Both the position numbers and the translations under genes were made by a program. Under the pieces are notes generated by a model that worked only from the letters and a program-made list of their open reading frames with translations, was not told the DNA's origin and searched no databases. Below, in pieces: positions 1 to 8,264 of a DNA stretch of 64,000 bases. The stretch is from CAYXLI01 sp964464925 (lineage in GTDB: Bacteria > Acidobacteriota > Terriglobia > Bryobacterales > Bryobacteraceae), in NCBI GenBank assembly GCA_964464925.1, contig CAYXLI010000011.1, forward strand, positions 62,001 through 126,000, given 5' to 3'. Position 1 is the stretch's first letter. Each line of letters begins with the position of its first letter.

Positions 1-606
1 GCGGTACTGCACGGTTCAGTGGAGAAACTCATCGAAACGGTGCGGGAACCGCACGCGCAGGAGCGGCTGCAACGGATGCTCCGTGTGACGCGGCGTCTGC
101 AGAAGATTAGTGAGGGGCTGCTCGACTTTGCCCGTGTGCGCCGCCAGGAAGTGGGACTCGTTCCCGTAAAAGCGCTGATCCAGGAGGCCTGGAACCTGGT
201 TGGTATCGATGAGAAAGCTTCTTTGGTATCGTTCGAGAACCGCGTCGACGAAACACACGCCGTGCTTGGGAATACGGATCGCCTGGTACAGGTGTTTGTG
301 AATTTGCTGCGCAATGCGCTGAATGCCGTCGAACCCGGCGGGTCCATCGTGGCCGACTCTAGGCGCTGCCATCGCGATGGGCAGAATCAGATAGCGATAG
401 CGATTGAAGATGATGGGCCGGGTATTCCAGCCGATGTTCTACCCGATATTTTCGATGCTTTTGTGAGTAGCCGTCTTGACTCGCGCGGCACCGGTCTTGG
501 GCTCACGGTAGCGGAGGGGATTGTGCGGCAGCACGAAGGAACTATTACGGCCTCGAATCGCCCGCAGGGCGGGGCGAAGCTGGAGGTTATCCTGCGCGCA
601 GGTTGA
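1..606 (+). CDS. Sensor histidine kinase, C-terminal part (5' end outside window)
   Basis: The reading frame is open from the first base, so the start lies upstream. What remains is the end of a dimerisation helix (…LLDFARVRR…) and a complete HATPase_c domain: N-box around NLLRNALNAV, G1 box DDGPGIP, G2 box GTGLGLTV. The phospho-accepting histidine would be upstream and is not visible. The product should autophosphorylate and pass phosphate to a response regulator. The next gene on the same strand, a receiver-XRE protein, is the natural partner. No membrane segment or sensor domain is present in this portion, so the stimulus cannot be inferred. Confidence 0.93.
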   Translation, partial: AVLHGSVEKLIETVREPHAQERLQRMLRVTRRLQKISEGLLDFARVRRQEVGLVPVKALIQEAWNLVGIDEKASLVSFENRVDETHAVLGNTDRLVQVFVNLLRNALNAVEPGGSIVADSRRCHRDGQNQIAIAIEDDGPGIPADVLPDIFDAFVSSRLDSRGTGLGLTVAEGIVRQHEGTITASNRPQGGAKLEVILRAG

Positions 607-671
607 GATCGCGTCCGAAGGATCAGCATGAAGCACTCGGAACTCGCATTTGCCATACTGAAAGTTCGCAG

Positions 672-1268
672 ATGATCCACATCGCCGTTCTGGACGACGA
701 CCTAGACTTCCGAACCTATATTGAAGACTTTCTCCGGGATGAGGGCTATAACGTGAGCACGTTCGCCCATCCTGAGGATCTCTTCGTCTCTGCCGGGCAG
801 CAGCTGCCTGACATCGTGCTGCTGGATATGAAAATGGGGGAGTTCAAAGGTGAAAAAGTCCTCGAGCAGTTGCAGGCGAAGTGGCCGAACCTCTGCGTGA
901 TTGTGGTGACCGGCTATCCCTCACTCGAGGATATGCGAGCTACTTTCAAAATGAAGGTCTTCGATTACCTGTCGAAGCCTTTTTCGTTATCTCAGCTTCG
1001 GCAGACATTGAAGAATGCGATTGCCGCGTACAATCTGGGGCAAAGCGCACACGACAGGCTGCGGGAGCGGCTCGGGCACCGAATCAAAATGCTGCGCGTC
1101 GAGCGCGACTGGTCATTGAAGGATCTCGCGGCAACAACACACTTGAGCGTGTCGCAGATCAGCTCCATCGAGCGTGGTGCCAATACCCCGAGCATGGAGA
1201 GTCTGCTTGCGATCTGCCGGGCGTTTGATAAAAGGCCGAGTGAGATCCTGGCGTCCATCGACTTCTGA
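672..1268 (+). CDS. Response regulator: receiver domain fused to an XRE-type helix-turn-helix
   Basis: About 198 residues. Residues 1-120 form a CheY-like receiver: acidic pocket LDDD, phospho-acceptor Asp in VLLDMKM, Thr in VVTGYP, Lys in LSKPF. The C-terminal 60 residues are a Cro/C1 (XRE) helix-turn-helix (LKDLAATTHLSVSQISSIERG…). XRE domains are an uncommon output for response regulators; OmpR, NarL or NtrC types are usual. I chose the ATG at 672 because it begins directly with the receiver fold. An in-frame TTG at 603 would overlap the kinase stop and add 23 residues with no domain character. It probably acts as a phosphorylation-gated DNA-binding regulator paired with the upstream kinase. 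Confidence 0.9.
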   Translation: MIHIAVLDDDLDFRTYIEDFLRDEGYNVSTFAHPEDLFVSAGQQLPDIVLLDMKMGEFKGEKVLEQLQAKWPNLCVIVVTGYPSLEDMRATFKMKVFDYLSKPFSLSQLRQTLKNAIAAYNLGQSAHDRLRERLGHRIKMLRVERDWSLKDLAATTHLSVSQISSIERGANTPSMESLLAICRAFDKRPSEILASIDF

Positions 1269-1306
1269 GCCACATTAATCCACTGCAGTTTGCGGCGCGG
1301 AGTCAG

Positions 1307-2413
1307 CTATCTCGCTCCAAATTCCTTCCTGATCACCGGCAGGTTCTTGTGCGCCTGCTGCTGGAACGGTCCGGCGGTGCCGGCCGCTAGCTCCATGAAT
1401 TTCAACGCATCGGCGATCTGGGCCTTGTTCCTGCTCGACTGGGCCAGCCTGTAATTTGCCAGCCCCAGGTTGAACAGCGTCATGTTGTACACCTGCGGCT
1501 GATCCTTCACCAACGGTAAAGCAGTCCGAAGCACCTTATCCGCCTGTGCAAACTTGTTCTGCCCCGCGTAACCCATTCCGGCCATCCAGTTCCCCATCCC
1601 GACCATAGTGTTCTTTCGCTTCTGCCAATCGGCATCGTTGACGCCATCCGGCTTCGGCTTGGATGCGGCCAAATCCGCAGCCTTGACGCCATACTCAACT
1701 GTCTTGTCGAGTTTCTGCGCGCGCAAGTTCGAATCGGCCATCAGCAGCAACAAATCCTCATTAGCTACGCCATTGGTATAGGCGCGCTCGCCGAGTGCAA
1801 CTGCCGCAGGAAGTGCATTCGCCTGTCGCGCAGCCGAGGCGTACTTGCCGAGGGCCTGCCCAAGATATTCACTCTTCGGAGCCCTCGCCTCCAATCCCTC
1901 CACCAGCTTCATCGATTTTGCGGGATCCGGTTCCTGCAGCGCCGCGGAGTAAAGAGCGTACTCGGTATAAGTCGCAACCTCCCTGGCATGAGCGCTCTCC
2001 TCTGGCGCAGTCACCTTTTTTGCGATCTCCGAGGTCTTTGCGGTCCACTTCAGAACGCCTTCCGAATCCTTCTTCGCTTCTGATGCCTTCAGGTTGCCGT
2101 AGGCGGCCTCGAGATCTTCGGGATCCATGGCGAGTAGCTTTTCTCCCGTCTCGATCGCTTTGTCAGGCTGATTGTTTTTGAGGTAGACATCCTGAAGCTG
2201 CGCAAGGACCCAGCCGTTCGCACTGTGTTGAGCGAAGGTCTTGCTGAACTCCTCCATCAGGGCGGCTTTCTTCGTCAGGTCGGATTCCGAACCTATCTGC
2301 TGTAGCAGTTTGCCTTCGGGGGACTGGGAATTAATCGTGTCAAGCTTATGCCGCTGCCCGAAGGCAAGCGCTGCTATCAGCAAAAAAGAAACGAGAAGAA
2401 CCAGGCGTCTCAT
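1307..2413 (-). CDS. Secreted tetratricopeptide-repeat protein
   Basis: About 368 residues. A signal peptide (MRRLVLLVSFLLIAALAFGQ) is followed by helical TPR-like repeats, for example the segments WVLAQLQDVYLKNNQPDKAI and MDPEDLEAAYGNLKASEAKK, and a last repeat near residues 300-345. An in-frame TTG nine bases upstream is less likely than the ATG used here, which directly precedes the two arginines of the signal peptide. The protein should be periplasmic or lipid-surface exposed and act as a protein-protein scaffold; no catalytic motif is visible. It lies 17 bases downstream of the oligogalacturonate-lyase-like gene on the same strand, so it may be cotranscribed with it. Confidence 0.85.
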   Translation of the reverse strand: MRRLVLLVSFLLIAALAFGQRHKLDTINSQSPEGKLLQQIGSESDLTKKAALMEEFSKTFAQHSANGWVLAQLQDVYLKNNQPDKAIETGEKLLAMDPEDLEAAYGNLKASEAKKDSEGVLKWTAKTSEIAKKVTAPEESAHAREVATYTEYALYSAALQEPDPAKSMKLVEGLEARAPKSEYLGQALGKYASAARQANALPAAVALGERAYTNGVANEDLLLLMADSNLRAQKLDKTVEYGVKAADLAASKPKPDGVNDADWQKRKNTMVGMGNWMAGMGYAGQNKFAQADKVLRTALPLVKDQPQVYNMTLFNLGLANYRLAQSSRNKAQIADALKFMELAAGTAGPFQQQAHKNLPVIRKEFGAR

Positions 2414-2430
2414 GACGCGCAATTATACGC

Positions 2431-3534
2431 TCAAAGTTCGACGACGTACACCTGGGTATGTCCAGTTTTGTCACTGGCGAAGGCCACCTTCGTTTCGTCA
2501 TGCGAGAACGACGGATGGGGATGCGTCCACTGTGGACCGTAGACTGTATCCGTCGCGCTCTCCATCCAACTCAGCGATCCGGTTTGGGTATAGCTCCGGG
2601 CGGCCGCAAAGTCCTGCGCAAGAGCGTACCGGGACGTCTTCCACTGCGTCCCCTGCCCGCTTGCCTGGGAGAGACACACATGCTGCTCTTGTCCCGTTCG
2701 CGAATCCACCAGCCAGATACCGGTATCGGGATGATTCGTGTCGCAGAGCACCAGAGTCCCTGCCCGGTTCGGAGCGATATGCCACGCGTTCATGCCGGCG
2801 ATCTTTCGGTGCTCGCGTGTGTGCCAATTCATTACTCGCAGAGCGAACGGCCAAACTACGTAAACGATGTCACCGGTCCGGCCCAGGAATGTCTCGTGGA
2901 CGACGAACTCGTCATTCTCATGATGATAAAGGCACTCCATGCCAGTGCCATCGCGCCGCACACGATGCATACGCGGCGCCGGATCGCCTGCGAAGATCAG
3001 CCACTCCGGTTCTAGAGGGTGGAATTGCGGGTGGATTACTGTGCGGGAGAACGGAATCAAACGCCAATCCTCACCGTCCACTCGCCCAGCAACTATACCC
3101 GCTTGTGATCCCTGCTTCGCCGCGGCGGTGATCCATTCGCCGTCGGCGCTCAAAGAGCATTCGCCGAACTGAGCGCCCTTGAATTCCACGATGCAACGCT
3201 CTTCCAGCGTCTTGCGGTCCAATGTCCAAATCGAGCCGCCGCGGACGAAGCAGATCGCCTCCCCGTTACGGTAGATCGCCGCGGAAAATGCGTGAATTGC
3301 CGGACCGTCGGTGAGTTGCCGTATCTCACCGGAGGGCCACGTTGCTTCAAAAAGCTGTGGTGAGCCGGTGCGGTAAGAAGTGAACACGATAGCGCTACCG
3401 TCCGGCACAAACGAGCTCTGCAGGAAGTAAGTCGGATGATTGATTGACTCGTGGCGGGTGACCTGGTGCACCAACCGGCCCGTCGCCGGGTCGCGATACG
3501 ATGTAATCTCCGGTGCCGAGGCTGTCCCCTTCAT
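2431..3534 (-). CDS. Oligogalacturonate-lyase-like seven-bladed propeller
   Basis: 367 residues of TolB/WD40-like propeller repeats (SSFVPDGSAIVFTSYR, CSLSADGEWITAAA, PSFSHDETKVAFASD). Near the C-terminus the motif Q-W-T-H-P-H is seen. In characterised oligogalacturonate lyases (Pectate_lyase_22 family) a Gln and two His with this Q-x2-H-x-H spacing bind the metal, so I read this as a lyase-type site. There is no signal peptide, consistent with the cytoplasmic location of family members acting on imported uronides. The start overlaps the stop of the upstream MetE-like gene by four bases (ATGA), so the two are translationally coupled. The substrate is unproven; a non-catalytic propeller is possible. 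Confidence 0.72.
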   Translation of the reverse strand: MKGTASAPEITSYRDPATGRLVHQVTRHESINHPTYFLQSSFVPDGSAIVFTSYRTGSPQLFEATWPSGEIRQLTDGPAIHAFSAAIYRNGEAICFVRGGSIWTLDRKTLEERCIVEFKGAQFGECSLSADGEWITAAAKQGSQAGIVAGRVDGEDWRLIPFSRTVIHPQFHPLEPEWLIFAGDPAPRMHRVRRDGTGMECLYHHENDEFVVHETFLGRTGDIVYVVWPFALRVMNWHTREHRKIAGMNAWHIAPNRAGTLVLCDTNHPDTGIWLVDSRTGQEQHVCLSQASGQGTQWKTSRYALAQDFAAARSYTQTGSLSWMESATDTVYGPQWTHPHPSFSHDETKVAFASDKTGHTQVYVVEL

Positions 3535-4535
3535 CGCCCCAGGTACCGGTCCCGGCCCTTTACAAGATTCTCGATCTTACGATCGGCTACCGAGCGCTTC
3601 AGCATCCAGAATCCGCAATCCGGATGAATGTAGGCGAGCCTCCCAGGTCCGAGGACCGTTTCGATCTGCTCCAACCGCGCGGCGATCTCATCCGGAGTCT
3701 CCACATGATTGATCTTCACGTCGATCACACCAACCCCCATCTGCAGTCGCTTGTCTACTTGCGCCAGCGCGTGCAGGTCCGCCGCCGGCCGGTGCGCGAG
3801 TTCGAGCACCAGATGATCCGCCCGCAACGAGTTCAAAAAACCGATAAGCGCTTCCCAGTGCCCCTTTTGGATCGTCTGTCCGCCATAGTTGCCGAAGCAA
3901 AGGTGAACGGCCTTCTCGCCGTGGAATGCGTCCAGCACCAAGTTGATCGCCTTCGCGGCCAAGGGCGCATCTGCCGGATTACCGGGTATGTTGGCCTCGT
4001 CCACCTGTAGGCAGGCGCAGGGCAAGCCTCTCACCTGCAGCGCGATTACCGTGGCCAGATTCATGGTGAGCGCTTCGAAATTGCCGTAGTGATTGTCCAA
4101 TAACGTTCGCGACAGCATGTAAGGACTGGTGACCGTAAATTTGAACGGTCCTCCCGCGACGGCTGCGGCCTTCTCGCAATCCGCATACAGATTCAACCCG
4201 CCCTCACCTAGCGCTTCATACGCAACGCCCGCAGGTTGACGCCGGAAACTCATCGTCTCCTTCCGCTGAAAAGCTTCGTAATCGCTGCGGCCAAGTTTTG
4301 TGCGAACACCCGCCATGGGCGCGATAAAGTACTCAATCATTCCGTTTGTGTCCGGATGGCCGACGTCGAACCGGTACAGTTCGCCATCGGTGGGCAGATC
4401 GACGCCGGCTTGTCTCTGAATATCGAAGACCACACGCGTTGCATCCATGCGGGCTTGTTCGCTGGGCAGAGCCGAAAGCCAGTCCGGGACTGGGTAGGAT
4501 CCTACGGTTGTGGTGAGAATTCGTGGTTTGCTCAT
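3531..4535 (-). CDS. MetE C-terminal-domain-like (UROD/MetE superfamily) protein
   Basis: 334 residues corresponding only to the catalytic C-terminal barrel of cobalamin-independent methionine synthase; the N-terminal barrel of full MetE (about 750 residues) is absent. It starts with the typical TTTVGSYP. Candidate zinc ligands are HLCFGNYGG (His-x-Cys), the Glu in LVLELAHR and the Cys in HPDCGFWMLKR. Stand-alone core proteins of this kind transfer methyl groups to thiols or act on undefined substrates; being paired with a sugar-lyase-like gene makes ordinary methionine synthesis doubtful. A near-palindrome lies 26 bp upstream of the start. Function in detail is inference. Confidence 0.8.
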   Translation of the reverse strand: MSKPRILTTTVGSYPVPDWLSALPSEQARMDATRVVFDIQRQAGVDLPTDGELYRFDVGHPDTNGMIEYFIAPMAGVRTKLGRSDYEAFQRKETMSFRRQPAGVAYEALGEGGLNLYADCEKAAAVAGGPFKFTVTSPYMLSRTLLDNHYGNFEALTMNLATVIALQVRGLPCACLQVDEANIPGNPADAPLAAKAINLVLDAFHGEKAVHLCFGNYGGQTIQKGHWEALIGFLNSLRADHLVLELAHRPAADLHALAQVDKRLQMGVGVIDVKINHVETPDEIAARLEQIETVLGPGRLAYIHPDCGFWMLKRSVADRKIENLVKGRDRYLGR

Positions 4536-4560
4536 GTATGTGTAGGTTTGCCGATACGAA

Positions 4561-4576
4561 GTACGCGCTAGCGTAC
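4561..4576. promoter_or_regulatory. Inverted repeat upstream of the MetE-like operon
   Basis: GTACGC and GCGTAC arms separated by GCTA. It sits in the 98-bp gap between the Ser/Thr kinase gene and the MetE-like gene, 26 bp before the latter's start, where an operator would be expected. No regulator gene is adjacent. Seen in sequence; the function is inference. Confidence 0.35.
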
Positions 4577-4633
4577 CAGGGCCTGGCCTCTTTGAATTCT
4601 ACTTCCTGGGTCCTACGGCTTCTGCGATATTAC

Positions 4634-5548
4634 TTAGAATCGAGTGAACAAGAACATCAGAGTTCTCATAACCAGGTACGCCAGCAGCAACGCCAGCCAG
4701 TACCTGTTGCGTTCGACAACACTCATGGTTCTCTCCCAAAGGTTGTCCTTATGCGCCAGGACCGGGTACCCATTCAGAAAACGATTTACATCGGCTGTAA
4801 GATCTTCCGCATTCGCGTAACGCTCCTGGGGTTGTGCTGCGGTTGCATACCTCAGAATGGAGCGGATGGGTCGCGGAATCGCCTCTCCCGTAGACGAGGG
4901 TTGCACCATCCATTCCAGCAGGCGGCCGAGCGAATACACGTCCGCCTCGGGTCCAACCGGGTCGCCGGCGGCCTGCTCCGGCGCCATGAATTCCGCCGTG
5001 CCGGCAATAACGGAGTGTGATGCACAACAAGCCTCCCCCGCAATTCTCCAATCGAGCACGAGCACTTCGCCATACTCCCCGACGATGATGTTGTGCGGCC
5101 TCAGATCGCGATGCACAATACCGCGCGCATGCGCAAACGCAACCGGCTCGCTAATGCGTACAAACAGCCGCAGGGTTTCGGGCAAGCCCGGCTTGTGTAG
5201 AACATACTCGTCGAGGCGTGTTCCCCTCGCCAGCTTCATGGCATAAAACACACGCCCGTCCGGAAGGACGCCTGCCGCGTACACGGGGGCAATCCCAGGA
5301 TGATCGAGCCGGGCCAGGATTCGCGCCTGCTCTAACATCTTGTGGGCATCCGCCGCGCTTGTCTGTGGCGAATTGAATACCTTCAGTGCGACTTCACGGC
5401 CAAGCTGCCGGTCCCGTGCCGCATACACAACAGCCGTTCCGGCGGGCCCAATTTCCTCGAGCAAGTCGTAATCCGTAGCGCTCAGATCAGGCAAATCAAG
5501 GTTGCGCTGCAACCGCCCAAGCACATCATCTGGCAGATACCCACTCAT
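4634..5548 (-). CDS. Membrane-anchored Ser/Thr protein kinase (Hanks type)
   Basis: 304 residues. The kinase domain spans roughly 27-260: Gly-rich loop GPAGTAVVY, invariant Lys56 in VALKV, catalytic loop HRDLRPHN (Asp148), Asp166 of the DFG-equivalent, and APE-like APEQ. Two positions are atypical: HRDLK is HRDLR and DFG is DWR. The metal-binding Asp is kept, so activity is plausible but not certain. A single transmembrane helix near residues 282-301 ends the protein, and there is no extracellular sensor domain, unlike PknB-type kinases with PASTA repeats. It lies upstream of phosphatase/STAS genes on the same strand but is separated from them by about 1 kb. A 33-codon frame ends inside its start codon. 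Confidence 0.9.
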   Translation of the reverse strand: MSGYLPDDVLGRLQRNLDLPDLSATDYDLLEEIGPAGTAVVYAARDRQLGREVALKVFNSPQTSAADAHKMLEQARILARLDHPGIAPVYAAGVLPDGRVFYAMKLARGTRLDEYVLHKPGLPETLRLFVRISEPVAFAHARGIVHRDLRPHNIIVGEYGEVLVLDWRIAGEACCASHSVIAGTAEFMAPEQAAGDPVGPEADVYSLGRLLEWMVQPSSTGEAIPRPIRSILRYATAAQPQERYANAEDLTADVNRFLNGYPVLAHKDNLWERTMSVVERNRYWLALLLAYLVMRTLMFLFTRF

Positions 5549-5646
5549 GCGTTGATGTGGAAAAGATGCCGCGCCTCTGCGGTCTCAAAGTCGTGCGTGT
5601 GCGGAAAGCGCCTGGCGCCGCCCGCAATGGAGATATCGCAGTCCAT
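5545..5646 (-). CDS. Possible 33-residue ORF coupled to the kinase gene
   Basis: An ATG-initiated frame of 33 codons whose TGA overlaps the kinase ATG (ATGA). It begins MDCDISIAGG and is rich in His, Arg and acidic residues near the end. A purine-rich stretch (GGAAGATAGAG) lies just upstream. It may be a leader peptide for translational coupling or chance. No family is recognised. Confidence 0.3.
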   Translation of the reverse strand: MDCDISIAGGARRFPHTHDFETAEARHLFHINA

Positions 5647-6061
5647 GAAGAACTCTATCTTCCCATGCACAGCGAACGCCTATTTGTTCGAAAACAATCT
5701 ATGCTGCTCGACTTGGTAACCGAGGCCTTCCAACCGTTTGGAAGTAGTCCGGCCTCAGGTCTCGACAGGAAACCGTCGCCGCTGAAACGTGATAAACGAT
5801 GTGGGGGCGCTGCCAACCAGAGACATTCCTTCTAGTGTTCCCCGCCGGATGGCGTTGTACTTCAATTCGTGTCCCGGAGCACATTCGTACACAGGCTGTT
5901 TCCGCGCCAGGATTAACCCGGCCTCTTCGACCAGCCGACGCCGCTACCCTACAACGGCGAGCAGGCGTTCGTATCGGAGTGGCGTGATCGGATCGACATG
6001 GGTAGCGCGTTCGGCCGGCAGACGGTGGTGTGAGAACACGGCTGCATCAATTCTCCGGGAG
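5647..6061. other. 415-bp stretch without a convincing gene
   Basis: No frame shows clear coding character. On the minus strand a frame reads a peptide including ILARKQPVYECAPGHELKY and ends at a TGA near 5755, but a TAG interrupts it upstream and no start with a ribosome-binding site is evident. It could be a decayed gene. Promoters for the kinase gene should lie here, but no strong box was found. Confidence 0.4.
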
Positions 6062-6361
6062 TTATTCGAACCGGAACGAAATCTGGCGTACCCTGATGGC
6101 CGGCCGCCGCCGCGCCTCCATATCGTTCGCCATTGTAAAGGGAGAAAGCTCAGGGCAGATCGGCAGACGGAATCCCATGTCGTCACCGCTTTCGGATGCA
6201 CCGGCAACGATACTCTCCAGCATTGGGCGTATTCCCCAAAGCGGGCCTTGCGTAGCATTGCGGAATGTTGCAACTTGCGGCTGCAGGAGCACTGCCGCGA
6301 TTAGTACCGCGACGGCAATCACATCCGCGTGAGTATTTGCGAATTGGCGAATCGAATTCAT
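6062..6361 (-). CDS. Small single-pass membrane protein, unknown function
   Basis: 99 residues from the ATG chosen here. A purine-rich GGAAAAGAAAAGAG precedes that ATG, and an upstream in-frame extension lacks a plausible start context. One hydrophobic segment (DVIAVAVLIAAVLLQP) lies near residues 14-30, followed by a polar, Arg-rich tail ending RVRQISFRFE. I do not recognise a family. The gene stands alone between the kinase and the PP2C-type phosphatase, all on the minus strand. The hydrophobic helix with flanking charges makes it a better candidate than the overlapping frames on the other strand. Confidence 0.5.
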   Translation of the reverse strand: MNSIRQFANTHADVIAVAVLIAAVLLQPQVATFRNATQGPLWGIRPMLESIVAGASESGDDMGFRLPICPELSPFTMANDMEARRRPAIRVRQISFRFE

Positions 6362-6549
6362 GGCTCTTTTCTTTTCCGACGTCACGTCGCGCAATTGGTT
6401 AGTCCCTTTCCGCAAGACGCAATACGTTGTGGTTGACAAAAAGAGCGCAAATGGATGACCGCGAGAATGCGGCCGCTTTTTCAGGCACTTACCCGACCCG
6501 CACCTTAGCTGGAGTGTTCGATTGTGGGATTGGCCGTACGCGAACCGGA

Positions 6550-8247
6550 CTAAGCAGATGCGTGGCTCGGTGTTTTTAACGGCGAGTTGACAGACGCCCC
6601 CGCGTTCCGCCTAATGACGACGATCGTAACATCGTCAGCATAGTGCTGACCATGCGCCCAGCTCGATAGCGAGCCCATCACGGCATCGATGATGTCACTC
6701 GCCCGGCGGGTGCGATTCTCGAAGATCAAATCCCCCAGCCGCTTTTCACCGAACTCTTCCTCTGTTCCGCACGCACAAGCCTCTGTGACACCGTCGCTGA
6801 ACATTGCCAGCATGTCGCCCGGCTGCATGCTGATCTTGAAGCTCTCATAATCGGCGCCGCCATAAATCCCCAGGATCATGCCGCCACCCTCCAGCATCTC
6901 CACTTCGCCTGTGGCCCTGACCAACAGAGGTGGGTTATGGCCGGCGTTACAATACTCCACTTCGCCAGTTTGGGGATCTACCAACGCCATGAAAAACGTA
7001 ATGAACCGATTCGCGGGACAGCGTGCCGCCACACTTTTGTTCAGGCGCTTGACGATCTGAGCCGGATTTGCCAGCGCTTCCGTTAGCACCTGCATGTGCG
7101 CCTGCATATTGGACATCATCATTGCTGCAGGCATCCCCTTGCCCGCGACGTCGGCCACAACGAATCCTACGCGCCCGTCGGACATCGCGAAGTAGTCGTA
7201 GTAGTCGCCACCCACACCGCGGCAAGGAAGGTTCTGCCCGCCGATATCCAGTCCAGGAATGTTCGGCGCCTCTGCCGGCAGCAGGCCGCGTTGGATCTCC
7301 GCTGCCTGGGACAGCTCGCGCGCCATCAAGCGCTCCTGCTCTTCGATTTCGGCCAATCTCGCCTGCTCAATGCGCATTGCCGCCACGTTGGCCATGACGG
7401 TGAGGAGGTTCAAGTCTTCTTCGCCAAACGGACGGATGAGATCCTGCGTATCTACATAGATCAGACCCAGAACCGTTTCCCGCGTCTGGAGCGGTACGGC
7501 GAGAATGCTGCGCATGCCCTGCATCACGATGCTCTGCCGTCCTGCCAATTCGGCATCGAACTGCGCGTCGTGAACCAACAATGACTTGCGCTCCTTCACT
7601 ACACGGTCGCGGACGCCCGTGCTGATCTGGAAGTCCTTTCCATGCGCGGCCTTCACCACGAGTTCTCGCCCGTCCAGCACCATCAAGACACCCCGGGTCG
7701 CACCCACTGCATCGATGGACAGCGACAGAATCAAAGGAAACAACTCATTCAGGGGACGGTGGCTCGACAGTTCCTGGCCCGCCCGAATAAGTGCTTGGAT
7801 AGACTTGCCTCCGCTCAGAGGAGCCGGGCCGCCCTGGGCCGAAGTATTTTTTGCGAGAACTCCTTCGAGGTCGGTCGCGACGGTTGTGGAAGCGGGCGAT
7901 TGTGTATCGGCAACGAAAAATACCGTCTGCATGGCGACGGACTCTTCCACTGTTTTGTATTGGATAACCAGGTGGCCGGCTGAGATGCGGTCACCCGGCT
8001 TAAGCAGGTGGGCAGCGGTAATGCGCTGCCCGTTAATCTGTGTACCGTTTTTACTGCCCAGATCCTTTACGAACCAGTTCTCGCCCGCCTTCTCGAACAG
8101 CAGATGCTGGCGCGACAATCCTGCGTCATCCGGGTAGCAGAGTTCATTCGTGCTGGATCGTCCCAGGCCGATCTTCTCGGATAGCAGGGGCACACTTCTG
8201 GTTTGTCCGTCTGGACTTTGTATTACTAGCTCGCCGCTGGGGCTCAT
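6550..8247 (-). CDS. FHA-GAF-PP2C (RsbU/SpoIIE-type) phosphatase
   Basis: 565 residues. The N-terminal FHA domain (about 1-100) shows the phosphothreonine-binding pattern GLGRSSTNE…LSRQH…DLGSKNGTQING. A GAF domain follows (about 165-295). The C-terminal SpoIIE/PP2C domain (about 330-545) has metal-binding Asp residues in VVADVAGKGMPAAMM and YADDVTIVVI. Such proteins dephosphorylate STAS anti-sigma antagonists in partner switching. The gene lies 17 bases downstream of a STAS gene on the same strand, so they form an operon. The FHA domain could bind phosphothreonine made by the nearby Ser/Thr kinase; this link is inference. No anti-sigma kinase gene is visible in the window. Confidence 0.92.
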   Translation of the reverse strand: MSPSGELVIQSPDGQTRSVPLLSEKIGLGRSSTNELCYPDDAGLSRQHLLFEKAGENWFVKDLGSKNGTQINGQRITAAHLLKPGDRISAGHLVIQYKTVEESVAMQTVFFVADTQSPASTTVATDLEGVLAKNTSAQGGPAPLSGGKSIQALIRAGQELSSHRPLNELFPLILSLSIDAVGATRGVLMVLDGRELVVKAAHGKDFQISTGVRDRVVKERKSLLVHDAQFDAELAGRQSIVMQGMRSILAVPLQTRETVLGLIYVDTQDLIRPFGEEDLNLLTVMANVAAMRIEQARLAEIEEQERLMARELSQAAEIQRGLLPAEAPNIPGLDIGGQNLPCRGVGGDYYDYFAMSDGRVGFVVADVAGKGMPAAMMMSNMQAHMQVLTEALANPAQIVKRLNKSVAARCPANRFITFFMALVDPQTGEVEYCNAGHNPPLLVRATGEVEMLEGGGMILGIYGGADYESFKISMQPGDMLAMFSDGVTEACACGTEEEFGEKRLGDLIFENRTRRASDIIDAVMGSLSSWAHGQHYADDVTIVVIRRNAGASVNSPLKTPSHASA

Positions 8248-8264
8248 TGGAAAGCGCTACCGGG

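Noticed and set aside
603..671. TTG start extending the receiver-XRE gene upstream
   Set aside because: Adds residues without receiver character and overlaps the kinase stop; the ATG at 672 begins at the fold.
2241..3131. Plus-strand frame opposite the propeller gene
   Set aside because: Composition is Arg/Ser/Pro-rich without domains and is antisense to a conserved protein.
5789..6304. Plus-strand frame of 171 codons
   Set aside because: Arg/Ser-rich, no motif, overlaps the better minus-strand small membrane gene.
6440..6545. TTGACA and a GCGGCCGC/TTTTT stretch as promoter or terminator
   Set aside because: No matching -10 box and no clean hairpin; not tied to a gene end.
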